The translations under genes were made by a program, and so were the position numbers. The notes under the pieces were generated by a model. It saw nothing but the letters and a program-made list of their open reading frames with translations, did not search any database and was not told the DNA's origin. From Methanobrevibacter sp. (lineage in GTDB: Archaea > Methanobacteriota > Methanobacteria > Methanobacteriales > Methanobacteriaceae), in assembly GCA_016838945.1 (NCBI GenBank), contig JADLKP010000071.1, positions 1-9,488 of the forward strand: a stretch of DNA of 9,488 nucleotides. The letters are read 5' to 3'. Shown in pieces: positions 1 through 6,372 of this stretch. The first letter of the stretch is position 1, and every line of letters starts with the position of its first letter.

Positions 1-161
1 TTTTAGAATTAATTTATAGATTTAAGATAAAAATTCAAATTATTTTTAAAAAATATAAGAAAAAAATTTATACAAGGTGAAAATTTTGTAAAATAAATAA
101 AAAGTAAAATGAAAAAGAAAAAAGTAAAATTAGTAAAAATAGAAAAAATTAAAGAAAAAAC
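1..161. other. AT-only gene-free flank downstream of the exonuclease III gene
   Basis: No gene is seen here. The stretch is nearly all A on the plus strand, so the minus-strand transcript of the neighbouring exonuclease gene would run into repeated U-tracts. The 10-mer AAAGTAAAAT occurs at both 101-110 and 121-130, which is a minor direct repeat. A GGTGA at 76-80 resembles a ribosome binding site but is followed by stops rather than a reading frame. Confidence 0.5.
143..160 (-). terminator. Candidate T-tract terminator of the exonuclease III gene
   Basis: Directly after the stop codon at 162-164 the minus strand reads two runs of six T (155-160 and 143-148) separated by a short T-rich spacer. 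Archaeal RNA polymerase is known to terminate at U-rich tracts without a hairpin, so this is a reasonable end for the transcript. The whole flank is AT-only, so the specificity of this call is modest. Confidence 0.45.
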
Positions 162-914
162 TTAAAAGTCTAAAATTAGTTCAATTGGAGAGTGTTTTGA
201 ACTTTCAATTTCATCTAAAATTGTGCATGATTTTACTTTGTCACTTAATGCTTCGGAAACAAAGAAATAATCTAAACGTGATCCTTCATTTGCATCACGT
301 GCATCTTGATTTTTAAAGGAAGTGTATTGTCCTGCCTCTTTGTTGAATAATCTAAAAGCATCAACATAGCCTAAAGATTCTAATTTATCCAATATTTCCC
401 TTTCCTCATCAGTAAAGGTTACTTTGGTATCCAAATCAGAAATGTCTTCTTCCTTATGAGCAATATTAAAGTCACCAGCAATAATTATGTTCTTATCCTT
501 AGCTAATTCCACAAAGGATAAAAAATTATTAAGAAAATCAAGCTTTTCATTTAATTTAGCTTTACTGCCAGTTCCTGCAGGAGCATAAATATGAATTAAA
601 GAGAAATTTTCATAATTTAAGATAGATGCTCTTCCTAATGCATCAGCTGATTCAATGAAGAACCTTCTAACTACACAAGGTTTTTCCTTGGTAAATGTAG
701 CTAATCCACCAGTTCTAGCACTTTCCCCTTTTAAGAAATAATATTCATATCCACAGTTTTCCAAGAATTTCTTGTCCATTTTTTCATAGGATGTTTTTGT
801 TTCTTGGAAGAGGATCATGTCTGGTTCTTTTTCCAAAATAGGATTTACATCCTTATTCTTTATACGAGTCCTAATACCATTTGCATTCCATGAAATTAAC
901 TTTAATTCACTCAT
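162..914 (-). CDS. xth: Exodeoxyribonuclease III / AP endonuclease family protein (divergent catalytic motif)
   Basis: This 250-residue protein has the usual length and fold motifs of the ExoIII/APE1 branch of the endonuclease-exonuclease-phosphatase family. That family cleaves the backbone 5' of abasic sites and trims 3' ends in base excision repair. Visible motifs in order are SWNANGIR (N10, N12), FQETK (metal-binding E38), IHIYAPAG (Y110), AGDFNIA (D148, N150), SRLDYFF (D215) and SSKHSPIEL (H241). Two positions depart from the family. The Asp that normally precedes the catalytic His (SDHCP type) is Lys240, and the Trp normally seen in GWRxDY is Ser212. The metal ligands and His remain, so it is probably still a nuclease, perhaps with altered specificity. 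The ATG at 912-914 is preceded by AGGA (924-927 on the plus strand), which supports this start. The gene is divergent from the DUF169 gene. A related phosphohydrolase of the same fold is the main alternative. Confidence 0.93.
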   Translation of the reverse strand: MSELKLISWNANGIRTRIKNKDVNPILEKEPDMILFQETKTSYEKMDKKFLENCGYEYYFLKGESARTGGLATFTKEKPCVVRRFFIESADALGRASILNYENFSLIHIYAPAGTGSKAKLNEKLDFLNNFLSFVELAKDKNIIIAGDFNIAHKEEDISDLDTKVTFTDEEREILDKLESLGYVDAFRLFNKEAGQYTSFKNQDARDANEGSRLDYFFVSEALSDKVKSCTILDEIESSKHSPIELILDF

Positions 915-1004
915 TATTTTGCTTCCTAAAACTAAATAAAAATAATAAATATAAATTATTGAATGTTAAAATTTTTATTAACAATATAATTTTAAATTTT
1001 AAAT

Positions 1005-1012
1005 AATATAAA
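1005..1012 (-). promoter_or_regulatory. Candidate TATA box for the exonuclease III gene
   Basis: The minus strand reads TTTATATT here, which fits the archaeal TATA consensus. Initiation about 25 bases downstream would give a leader of roughly 70 bases before the ATG at 914. A second match at 948-955 lies so close to the start that it would put initiation inside the ribosome binding site. TATA-like matches are frequent in DNA this AT-rich, so confidence is low. Confidence 0.25.
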
Positions 1013-1082
1013 CTTATTGTAGTATACATAAAAAATTCTATTCTTTTTTTAAGGCTTTTTGTATTTTTTCTTAAGAACCATA

Positions 1083-1113
1083 ATGAATAATAATTCATAA
1101 CATTAATATATAA
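1083..1113 (+). promoter_or_regulatory. Candidate promoter with adjacent dyad for the DUF169 gene
   Basis: TAATATATAA at 1104-1113 is a plausible TATA box. Initiation about 25 bases downstream (near 1135) would give a leader of roughly 40 bases to the ATG at 1174. Immediately upstream lies ATGAAT-AATA-ATTCAT (1083-1098), a perfect 6-bp dyad in the position where an operator would overlap the TFB recognition element. Both are read from sequence only, and short dyads are common in AT-rich DNA. Confidence 0.3.
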
Positions 1114-1162
1114 TTATTGAGATACTATTTATTAACTTTAAATTTTTTTAAATTTAACTAAA

Positions 1163-1169
1163 AGGTGAT
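1163..1169 (+). promoter_or_regulatory. Ribosome binding site that fixes the DUF169 start at 1174
   Basis: AGGTGAT matches the sequence complementary to the 3' end of 16S rRNA. The GTG at 1165-1167 is in frame but lies inside this site, so it should not be the start codon. The ATG at 1174 follows at a suitable distance. Confidence 0.8.
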
Positions 1170-1173
1170 TATT

Positions 1174-1851
1174 ATGGATAATATTATAGAAGACAATGTT
1201 AAAACAGCTGAAGTATTAAAGGAAAAGCTCAATTTAACCAGACTTCCTGTTGCAATCAAATTCTTCAATGATTTGGATGAAATTCCTGAAGGAATTGAAA
1301 AAATAGATGAAACCCTTAGACATTGTGAAATGGTTACAAAAGCAGCTGATGGCGCTATGTTCTATTCAACTGCTGCAGAACAAAAATGTAAGGGCGGATC
1401 AAGTGCTATGGGATTGGAACCACTTCCTCCGAAGATTGCATCCGGTGAATTCTACTATAAATTAGGAAGATTCGATAGTGTCGAAACTGCAAAGACAGTA
1501 ATTGATAACATACCAAGAAAAGATGAGCAAAACTTAGGAATCATCTATGCACCTCTTGAAAAGGCAGATTTCATACCTGATGTAGTGGTTGTAATCACAC
1601 TTCCAAAATATGGAATGTATATAACACAAGGAATTGTATACAACCAAGGAGGTAAAGTGGAATACAGTTGTGCAGGCATACAATCATTATGTGCAGATGC
1701 TGTAAGTGCTCCTTACGTAACCAATAAGGTTAATGCAACTTTAGCATGTAATGGTTCCAGAGCTTATGCAGGAATCGTAGATGAGGAAATCATCATCGGT
1801 TTACCTTGTGATAGTCTTAAACCATTATTGGAAGCATTTGAAAATATATAA
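1174..1851 (+). CDS. DUF169 family protein, cysteine-rich, function unknown
   Basis: The product is 225 residues when started at the ATG after the AGGTGAT ribosome binding site; an in-frame GTG nine bases upstream is part of that site. The opening LNLTRLPVAIKFF (about residues 19-31), the HCEM motif near residue 50, a KCKGGSSAMGL stretch (71-81) and the long hydrophobic strand DVVVVITLP (136-144) are characteristic of DUF169, which is common in methanogens and anaerobic bacteria. Its biochemical role has not been established. Six cysteines occur at 51, 72, 166, 173, 192 and 212, several in short glycine- or alanine-flanked motifs (YSCAGIQSLC, LACNGSR, GLPCDS). This pattern suggests a metal or Fe-S site, which is an inference. 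No signal peptide or membrane segment is evident, so it is probably cytoplasmic. It stands alone: it is divergent from the exonuclease gene and convergent with the nuclease gene, with a terminator-like hairpin behind it. Confidence 0.92.
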   Translation: MDNIIEDNVKTAEVLKEKLNLTRLPVAIKFFNDLDEIPEGIEKIDETLRHCEMVTKAADGAMFYSTAAEQKCKGGSSAMGLEPLPPKIASGEFYYKLGRFDSVETAKTVIDNIPRKDEQNLGIIYAPLEKADFIPDVVVVITLPKYGMYITQGIVYNQGGKVEYSCAGIQSLCADAVSAPYVTNKVNATLACNGSRAYAGIVDEEIIIGLPCDSLKPLLEAFENI

Positions 1852-1879
1852 TTCAATATATGACATAATTAAAAATAAT

Positions 1880-1936
1880 TCAGTTATAAGAAATTATAAC
1901 TGATTCATTTTTTATTTTATTTTAATTTTAATTTTA
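1880..1936 (+). terminator. Hairpin plus T-rich tract between convergent genes
   Basis: A perfect 10-bp stem (TCAGTTATAA, 1880-1889, with TTATAACTGA, 1894-1903) encloses a GAAA loop. It is followed by a T-rich stretch at 1907-1936 that includes six consecutive T (1908-1913). It begins about 29 bases after the DUF169 stop codon. The stem has only two G-C pairs, so it is weak, and in archaea the T-tract may do most of the work. The hairpin is symmetric and the minus-strand side is also T-rich, so it may serve the convergent nuclease gene as well. Confidence 0.6.
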
Positions 1937-1982
1937 ATGGTCTTAATCTTTATATTAATCTAAAAATAATTCTTTTTATTGT

Positions 1983-3320
1983 TTAAGGAATTGTAAACAC
2001 TTGTTTATTTTCTGTTTCTTCACTTTTTTTCTTATTGCAGAATGTTCTGAAATCACATGCTGTGCATGTTCTATCTTCCGCATCAGCTTTCCATGCTTCC
2101 TTAATTGAAAATCCATTCATTTCCTTTACTAAAGATGATTCAATATCACTTACAACCTTATCGAATTCCTTCAATGAATCATCCATCAGGCCATCATCAA
2201 TATTGATTATCCTAATTGATCTATCCATCTTAAACTTATCTGACAAATCTCTATGAATAGCCAAATCATCGTCTTCATTCCAATTCTTAATGAGTTCCCA
2301 ATCCTCTAAGGATATGGAATGAATGGAAATGTCAGTTTCATTGTTGATTAAATCCTCTTTGATAGCTTTTAAGTCGTCATTTGATGGAACCAATTCATTC
2401 AAATAAAAAATGATGCCCACTACAGGTTTTTCAGAATCCTCCTGTTTTCTTCTAAGCCACGCATAAGTCAAAATCTGCCATTCATGCTGAATCCAAGCCT
2501 TATATTTCAAATATTCTTCTGAATCATCCAAATCTCCATTGGCCATCATGGATTGGATGTTGGAAAACTCTTCATTGTTTGGTGCACTAGGTCTTCTCAT
2601 CCCTTTATAATCAATGATTATTTCATATTCATCTAATCCATCATCCAATAGCTTTTTAAATTCCTTATTCTTAGAGAGGTAATTCAAAATCTTATTTTCA
2701 TCATTTATCTCATGAATATTTTCATTCTCATTGTCATTATTATTGAAATAGAAATCCAATGTATCCTGAAATGACTTTTGATTGATTCTTTGTGATTCCA
2801 TATCTATTTTCATTGAGCTTAAAACATCAACGACACCATTGATGGAATAATAATCAGACCTTGCATCTTCATCTTCCAAATCTCTTAAACCTTTAATCAA
2901 TACCTCAGTGTCTTCAATTAATGGGAATAAATGAACTCCCCAAAGATTGATGGACCTTTCCAATCTTGCACTGTAAATATTATCCTTTGGCCCATAATTA
3001 TTTTGATATTCTATAGGAGGATTCAATCCCTTAACCTTTAATCTGCTTGTAATCAGCTCTTCAATTGGATGTATCTCCCTTTCCCAATCCCAAGGAAATT
3101 CTAACCTTTTATCTTCAGGACATCTTTCCCATCTTAAATAAGCCTCTTCCAATGCTCCATGTATGAATTCACCAAACCATAATTGTATAGGCATTGAAGG
3201 AGGAAGATTTCCCTTATTTTGATAACGGTATTGCAGATTACAAGTTAAAAATGATAATAAATCACCGGTTAAACTATATTCCGGTATGATATACTCTTTG
3301 GATCTTGTTGAAAGCTTCAT
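1983..3320 (-). CDS. RecB/Cas4-like PD-(D/E)XK nuclease with probable 4Fe-4S cluster
   Basis: This 445-residue protein carries the RecB-type nuclease motifs: H54 in GEFIHGALEEAY, the metal-binding D165 in INGVVDVL, the D-x-K motif at D237/K239 in EIIIDYKG, and the Q-x3-Y motif at Q282/Y286 in QILTYAW. One cysteine near the N-terminus (C27) and three near the C-terminus (C419, C422, C428, spaced C-x2-C-x5-C) match the Fe-S clasp of AddB and Cas4 nucleases. It should therefore be an Fe-S stabilised DNA exonuclease. An Asn/Asp/Glu-rich insertion (about 193-210) lies in an unusually long 72-residue gap between D165 and D237. The ATG at 3318-3320 follows a GGTG (3326-3329). The gene lies directly downstream of the UvrD-type helicase in the same orientation, which suggests a helicase-nuclease pair. 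It also has its own candidate promoters in the 142-bp gap. No cas1 or CRISPR array is near, so a Cas4 role is unlikely. Confidence 0.87.
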   Translation of the reverse strand: MKLSTRSKEYIIPEYSLTGDLLSFLTCNLQYRYQNKGNLPPSMPIQLWFGEFIHGALEEAYLRWERCPEDKRLEFPWDWEREIHPIEELITSRLKVKGLNPPIEYQNNYGPKDNIYSARLERSINLWGVHLFPLIEDTEVLIKGLRDLEDEDARSDYYSINGVVDVLSSMKIDMESQRINQKSFQDTLDFYFNNNDNENENIHEINDENKILNYLSKNKEFKKLLDDGLDEYEIIIDYKGMRRPSAPNNEEFSNIQSMMANGDLDDSEEYLKYKAWIQHEWQILTYAWLRRKQEDSEKPVVGIIFYLNELVPSNDDLKAIKEDLINNETDISIHSISLEDWELIKNWNEDDDLAIHRDLSDKFKMDRSIRIINIDDGLMDDSLKEFDKVVSDIESSLVKEMNGFSIKEAWKADAEDRTCTACDFRTFCNKKKSEETENKQVFTIP

Positions 3321-3370
3321 TCTTACACCAATTATAAAAATATTATTTTATCAATTTAATCCCAAAATTT

Positions 3371-3386
3371 CATATAAAGTTTAATA
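3371..3386 (-). promoter_or_regulatory. Candidate proximal promoter of the nuclease gene
   Basis: On the minus strand TATTAAAC (3379-3386) precedes TTTATATG (3371-3378), a good archaeal BRE-TATA arrangement. Initiation about 25 bases downstream falls near 3350, leaving a leader of about 30 bases that contains the GGTG ribosome binding site. The spacing fits well, but it is not experimentally shown. Confidence 0.5.
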
Positions 3387-3422
3387 TATTTTAATTATTT
3401 TAATAATTTAATCCCAAAATTT

Positions 3423-3438
3423 CATATAAAGTTTAATA
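3423..3438 (-). promoter_or_regulatory. Candidate distal promoter of the nuclease gene (second repeat copy)
   Basis: This is the same BRE-TATA-like sequence in the other repeat copy, 52 bases further upstream and about 30 bases after the helicase stop codon. Initiation near 3402 would give a leader of about 80 bases containing the proximal copy. It may be an active second promoter or just a by-product of the duplication. Confidence 0.4.
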
Positions 3439-3462
3439 TATTTTACTTAAAATCACGATGAA

Positions 3463-6003
3463 TTAAATCAAGTAGATATTATCAAAACCTATAAATTCTT
3501 CATCCCTATTCCAACCTAAAGCAACATTAGGTATTTTTATAAGTTTATCCTTTTGACTATATCCATCAATGCTTTGATTTAGTCCTACTAATAATAAAAC
3601 ATCCTTTGCTCTTGAAAAAGCAACGAAGTATAATCTTGTCAAATCGTCAAATGCACAATCTGTTGAATCTCTTTCATCTATTGATAATGAACTGTATCTT
3701 TTGATTCTATCTTGAAGGATTGAAGTTGAATCTGCCTTTTTAGGGAATCTAAGATTTGATTCCTTGGATAGATTCTTTTTAAAGCGTGATCCCACATCAA
3801 CTATGACAAATGGAAATTCCAATCCTTTTGATTGATGGATTGACATGATATTGAATCTGTTTGAAGGAATTACTTCAAATAAGTTCTCATCTATCTGAAC
3901 TCCACCAGTGGCAATTGGTACAAAAATATTTAATAGAGCTTCATTTACAGATGCCTTTTCATCTTCCATAGAGGAGAAATCAATATTTGCAGAATATTTA
4001 TTGAAGAAACTTGTCTGAGTGATGGTTTGAGTGATAGCCTTTAGGTATACAACACCCTCGTCATCATCCTGCAACTGTGGAATCCATGTAACCAATTTAT
4101 AAGCCAATTCCATCAAGCTTGCCTTTTCAGGCCATTTAATATCTGCAGATTCATCTGATGAAAATGGATATCTCATTTGCCAATGGGTGATGAACTTTTC
4201 AAGTGAAACTGGGGAATGCGGTTCTGGATTGACATCATTCATATAGGAAACTGCCTTTCTACGCCATTTGGTCATCTTCATACTTGCAGAATTTGGTATC
4301 TTATCATTAATCTTTTGGAAATTAGAATTAGGATCCATACATTCCAACATAAGGCCACAGAAAATTGCTACAGCATCTATATTCTGCAAATCCTGACCTC
4401 TTGGATTGAAAACTTCAATAGGATGCCTTAATTTTCCCAAATGTTTTTTCAATGCAAAAGGAAAAGTGCGCTGCCCAGTAGCAGAAAGTTCCTTTGGAGA
4501 ATAAGTTAAGAATGCTATATCTTCAGGAGAACCCTTTTCGTCAAGTTCTATGATAATTTCCGCTTCATCTTTAGCCAGATTAAATCCAGCATCCCTATAA
4601 TTAAGCAATGTTTCCTTATTGTCGAAATTCAATCTTTTATTCTCTTCTTTTGTTAAGACCCTTTTAACCTTTCTCTTTACAATTCCATTTCTATTCAATT
4701 CATCAATCAATTTAGACAAATCAGATGCTAGGAGTTGTTCGCTTTTTCTAAACATTCCCAAAACAGGTATTCTATTTATGTCAGCACTGGCATATTCATA
4801 TTCATCATCAGTATCTTCCAAATGAGGATACTCAATTTTGGGTTTCTCGTTTACACGAGCAGATTGATATTCTTCGTCCAATTCAACGAAATCATTGCAT
4901 AAGTCGATTATATTAGCTGAAGAACGATAATTGGTTTTAAGATTAACTTCCTTGGCTTCAATTCCTATTCTGCCGACACGTTCAATGAAATTTGTAAAGA
5001 GGTCCACACTAGCTCCTCTGAATCTGTATAATGATTGGTCATCATCACCTACAACAGTAATATTTCCACCATTATTTAGGGCAGACTCAGCTATTTTAAA
5101 GTATATGTTCTCCTGCAGTAAATTGGTGTCCTGATATTCATCAACTAAAATGATCTTTATTTCATCAAGGAAAACATCTAAACTTTTGGAATTTAATCTG
5201 TCTAAAAATTTGGTTTCAAGCATTGCAAAATCATATATGTTTTGGCTTTGAAGCCTTTCCACATATTCTGCAATTAGCTTTAAGGCCAATTGCTTGCCTC
5301 TTTCAGCTGGACTTACATCCTTTAGAATATCATTGATATCGATCATGTTATAGTAAATATGCTCCTTTATTTTAAGCAATGTATCAGCCATAATTGTCAA
5401 ATTCTTTATCTTAGGCTTTTTCTCATTATTGGATTCCTTTCCAGTCACTTCAGCCAAATATTCCTGTAATGCCTCATTTTTATATCTGTCTTCATTTAAT
5501 AGGCATTCGTTGATCATAACTGAATTGGCAACAAAGTCTTCTATTAGAATCGGTTTGCTGGTACCTGCTTCCCTATGTATACGCAATAGTTCATCTGCCA
5601 CACTATCTATTGTTCCAACCTTTATTTGATTGAAATCGATTCTATGAACGTCCTTTATTATTGAATCATCAATGAGTTCACCGCTGAACATCTTATCCAT
5701 ATAATTTGCTATCAACTTGGATCTTATCTTATCTCCCCAACTTAAAATACGTGATAAGAGTTCACTAGCTGCCTTTCTGGTAAATGTGGTGGCTAATATT
5801 TCATTTGGTGCAACATCATCAACGAAAATGAATTTCAAAATCTTGATTACCATAACAGTTGTTTTACCTGAACCAGGACCTGCTACAATAAACAAGGATT
5901 GGTCTTTTGGTGAAGATATGGCTAATTTTTGGTCTTCATTTGAAGAAATATCCCTTTCTAAAACATTTACAACGATTTCTTCAAATTCTTCATAATCTAT
6001 CAA
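3463..6003 (-). CDS. UvrD/AddA-like superfamily 1 DNA helicase
   Basis: The 846-residue product has a full set of SF1A helicase motifs: Q25; Walker A AGPGSGKTT (41-49, K47); motif Ia TTFTRKAASEL (72-82); motif II LVDEYQDT (286-292, D288/E289); motif III VVGDDDQSLYRFRGA (317-331); motif IV NYRSS (358-362); motif V SIHQSKGLEFPFVIV (721-735); and motif VI RLYFVAFSRAK (790-800, R798). It should be an ATP-driven 3'-5' DNA translocase acting in repair or end resection. About 360 residues separate motifs IV and V, where the 1B/2B-type domains lie. The chain ends about 46 residues after motif VI, so it lacks the C-terminal nuclease of AddA/RecB; a RecB-like nuclease is encoded immediately downstream instead. 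The start is TTG at 6003-6001. No earlier in-frame ATG or GTG with a binding site is seen, the next Met is residue 51 beyond Walker A, and a GGGGT lies six bases upstream of the TTG. Confidence 0.93.
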   Translation of the reverse strand: MIDYEEFEEIVVNVLERDISSNEDQKLAISSPKDQSLFIVAGPGSGKTTVMVIKILKFIFVDDVAPNEILATTFTRKAASELLSRILSWGDKIRSKLIANYMDKMFSGELIDDSIIKDVHRIDFNQIKVGTIDSVADELLRIHREAGTSKPILIEDFVANSVMINECLLNEDRYKNEALQEYLAEVTGKESNNEKKPKIKNLTIMADTLLKIKEHIYYNMIDINDILKDVSPAERGKQLALKLIAEYVERLQSQNIYDFAMLETKFLDRLNSKSLDVFLDEIKIILVDEYQDTNLLQENIYFKIAESALNNGGNITVVGDDDQSLYRFRGASVDLFTNFIERVGRIGIEAKEVNLKTNYRSSANIIDLCNDFVELDEEYQSARVNEKPKIEYPHLEDTDDEYEYASADINRIPVLGMFRKSEQLLASDLSKLIDELNRNGIVKRKVKRVLTKEENKRLNFDNKETLLNYRDAGFNLAKDEAEIIIELDEKGSPEDIAFLTYSPKELSATGQRTFPFALKKHLGKLRHPIEVFNPRGQDLQNIDAVAIFCGLMLECMDPNSNFQKINDKIPNSASMKMTKWRRKAVSYMNDVNPEPHSPVSLEKFITHWQMRYPFSSDESADIKWPEKASLMELAYKLVTWIPQLQDDDEGVVYLKAITQTITQTSFFNKYSANIDFSSMEDEKASVNEALLNIFVPIATGGVQIDENLFEVIPSNRFNIMSIHQSKGLEFPFVIVDVGSRFKKNLSKESNLRFPKKADSTSILQDRIKRYSSLSIDERDSTDCAFDDLTRLYFVAFSRAKDVLLLVGLNQSIDGYSQKDKLIKIPNVALGWNRDEEFIGFDNIYLI

Positions 6004-6009
6004 TTTTTT

Positions 6010-6014
6010 ACCCC
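6010..6014 (-). promoter_or_regulatory. Ribosome binding site supporting the TTG start of the helicase
   Basis: The minus strand reads GAGTGGGGT, ending six bases before the TTG at 6003. It is one of the few G-rich clusters in this AT-only region, which makes it a convincing Shine-Dalgarno site and decides in favour of the rare TTG start. Confidence 0.65.
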
Positions 6015-6034
6015 ACTCACATTTTAATAAATTA

Positions 6035-6086
6035 ATTAATATCTTATTAAATTGATTAATATCTTATTAAACTGATTAATATCTTA
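6035..6086. repeat. Tandem 20-bp repeats (2.6 copies), each full unit with a dyad
   Basis: Units at 6035-6054 and 6055-6074 differ at one base (ATTG versus ACTG at their ends), and a partial third unit covers 6075-6086. Each full unit contains TTAATA-TCT-TATTAA, a perfect 6-bp dyad with a 3-bp centre (6036-6050 and 6056-6070). The 20-bp period places the dyads nearly on the same face of the helix. Their position just upstream of the helicase start suggests an operator, but slippage in AT-rich DNA could also produce such a repeat. Confidence 0.85.
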
Positions 6087-6101
6087 AATTATTTAATAAT
6101 C

Positions 6102-6128
6102 TATAAATATTTTATTTTTTTATATAAA
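6102..6128 (-). promoter_or_regulatory. Candidate TATA boxes for the UvrD-like helicase gene
   Basis: The minus strand reads TTTATATA at 6121-6128 and ATTTATA at 6102-6108. Initiation about 25 bases downstream would fall near 6099 or 6080. In both cases the tandem dyads (6036-6070) would lie just downstream of the start site, inside the leader. The two alternatives cannot be separated from sequence alone. Confidence 0.35.
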
Positions 6129-6242
6129 TATAACTTATCACTGAGCAAATGAAAAATAATATTTTAAATTTAAATTCAATAATTATATATTGTTATTTTT
6201 TATTTAAATAAATTAATGATAAGTTTTATTAAATTTAATTGG

Positions 6243-6256
6243 CAAATATATATTTG
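6243..6256. promoter_or_regulatory. 14-bp perfect palindrome, possible operator
   Basis: CAAATATATATTTG is perfectly self-complementary and carries a G or C at each end, which sets it apart from the surrounding A/T. It lies about 65 bases upstream of the TATA box of the MrfA-type helicase gene. No protein is known to bind it; a role as operator is a guess. Confidence 0.3.
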
Positions 6257-6312
6257 TTGGTAAAATTATTATGATTTTGAAATATTCAAATATACTTAAA
6301 ACACCATCATTT

Positions 6313-6327
6313 AAAAAGATTTATATT
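6313..6327 (+). promoter_or_regulatory. Candidate BRE-TATA promoter of the MrfA-type helicase gene
   Basis: An A-rich AAAAAGA (6313-6319) is followed by TTTATATT (6320-6327), close to the archaeal BRE-TATA pattern. Initiation about 25 bases downstream falls near 6350, giving a leader of about 23 bases before the ATG at 6373. The geometry is good and this is the best promoter candidate on the plus strand. Confidence 0.5.
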
Positions 6328-6372
6328 TAAGCAGGATATAAATTAAGTAATTAAAAATTTTTATTGATTATT

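Larger units (their letters stand above)
3353..3445. repeat. Tandem 41-bp perfect direct repeat between helicase and nuclease genes
   Basis: Positions 3353-3393 and 3405-3445 are identical over 41 bases, with an 11-base spacer and a 52-base period. The repeat fills most of the gap between the helicase stop codon (3463) and the nuclease start (3320). The match breaks at 3394/3446 and 3352/3404. Each copy includes a TATA-like element on the minus strand. A recent local duplication is the simplest origin, since the copies have not diverged. Confidence 0.93.
6004..6372. other. 369-bp divergent intergenic region with stacked dyads
   Basis: No gene is supported in this stretch between two divergently transcribed helicase genes. 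From left to right it holds the helicase ribosome binding site, tandem 20-bp repeats with a dyad, candidate TATA elements for the leftward gene, a 14-bp palindrome (6243-6256), a 15-bp dyad (6276-6290), a TATA/BRE for the rightward gene, and that gene's leader. It is almost pure A/T, so the count of dyads is partly expected by chance. Confidence 0.7.

Noticed and set aside
76..88. GGTGA followed by TTG as a possible gene start in the left flank
   Set aside because: The frame meets a stop codon immediately after the TTG.
1068..1077. 10-bp palindrome TTCTTAAGAA near the divergent xth/DUF169 promoters
   Set aside because: It is too short and AT-rich to stand out, and it is not repeated nearby.
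907..1098. 63-residue minus-strand reading frame overlapping the start of the exonuclease gene
   Set aside because: It is rich in Phe, Leu, Ile, Tyr and Lys as expected from translating AT-only spacer DNA, has no ribosome binding site before its ATG, and resembles no family I know.
1983..3320. Nuclease as a Cas4 of a CRISPR-Cas system
   Set aside because: The Fe-S cysteine layout is Cas4-like, but the protein is much longer than Cas4 and there is no cas1, cas2 or repeat array in the window.
6132..6225. 9-bp inverted repeat AACTTATCA (6132-6140) / TGATAAGTT (6217-6225)
   Set aside because: The arms are 76 bases apart, stop abruptly on both sides and are AT-rich. Chance is a sufficient explanation.
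6271..6330. 19-codon plus-strand frame in the divergent region (starts MILKYSN)
   Set aside because: It has no ribosome binding site and runs through the candidate TATA box of the downstream gene, so it is more likely non-coding.
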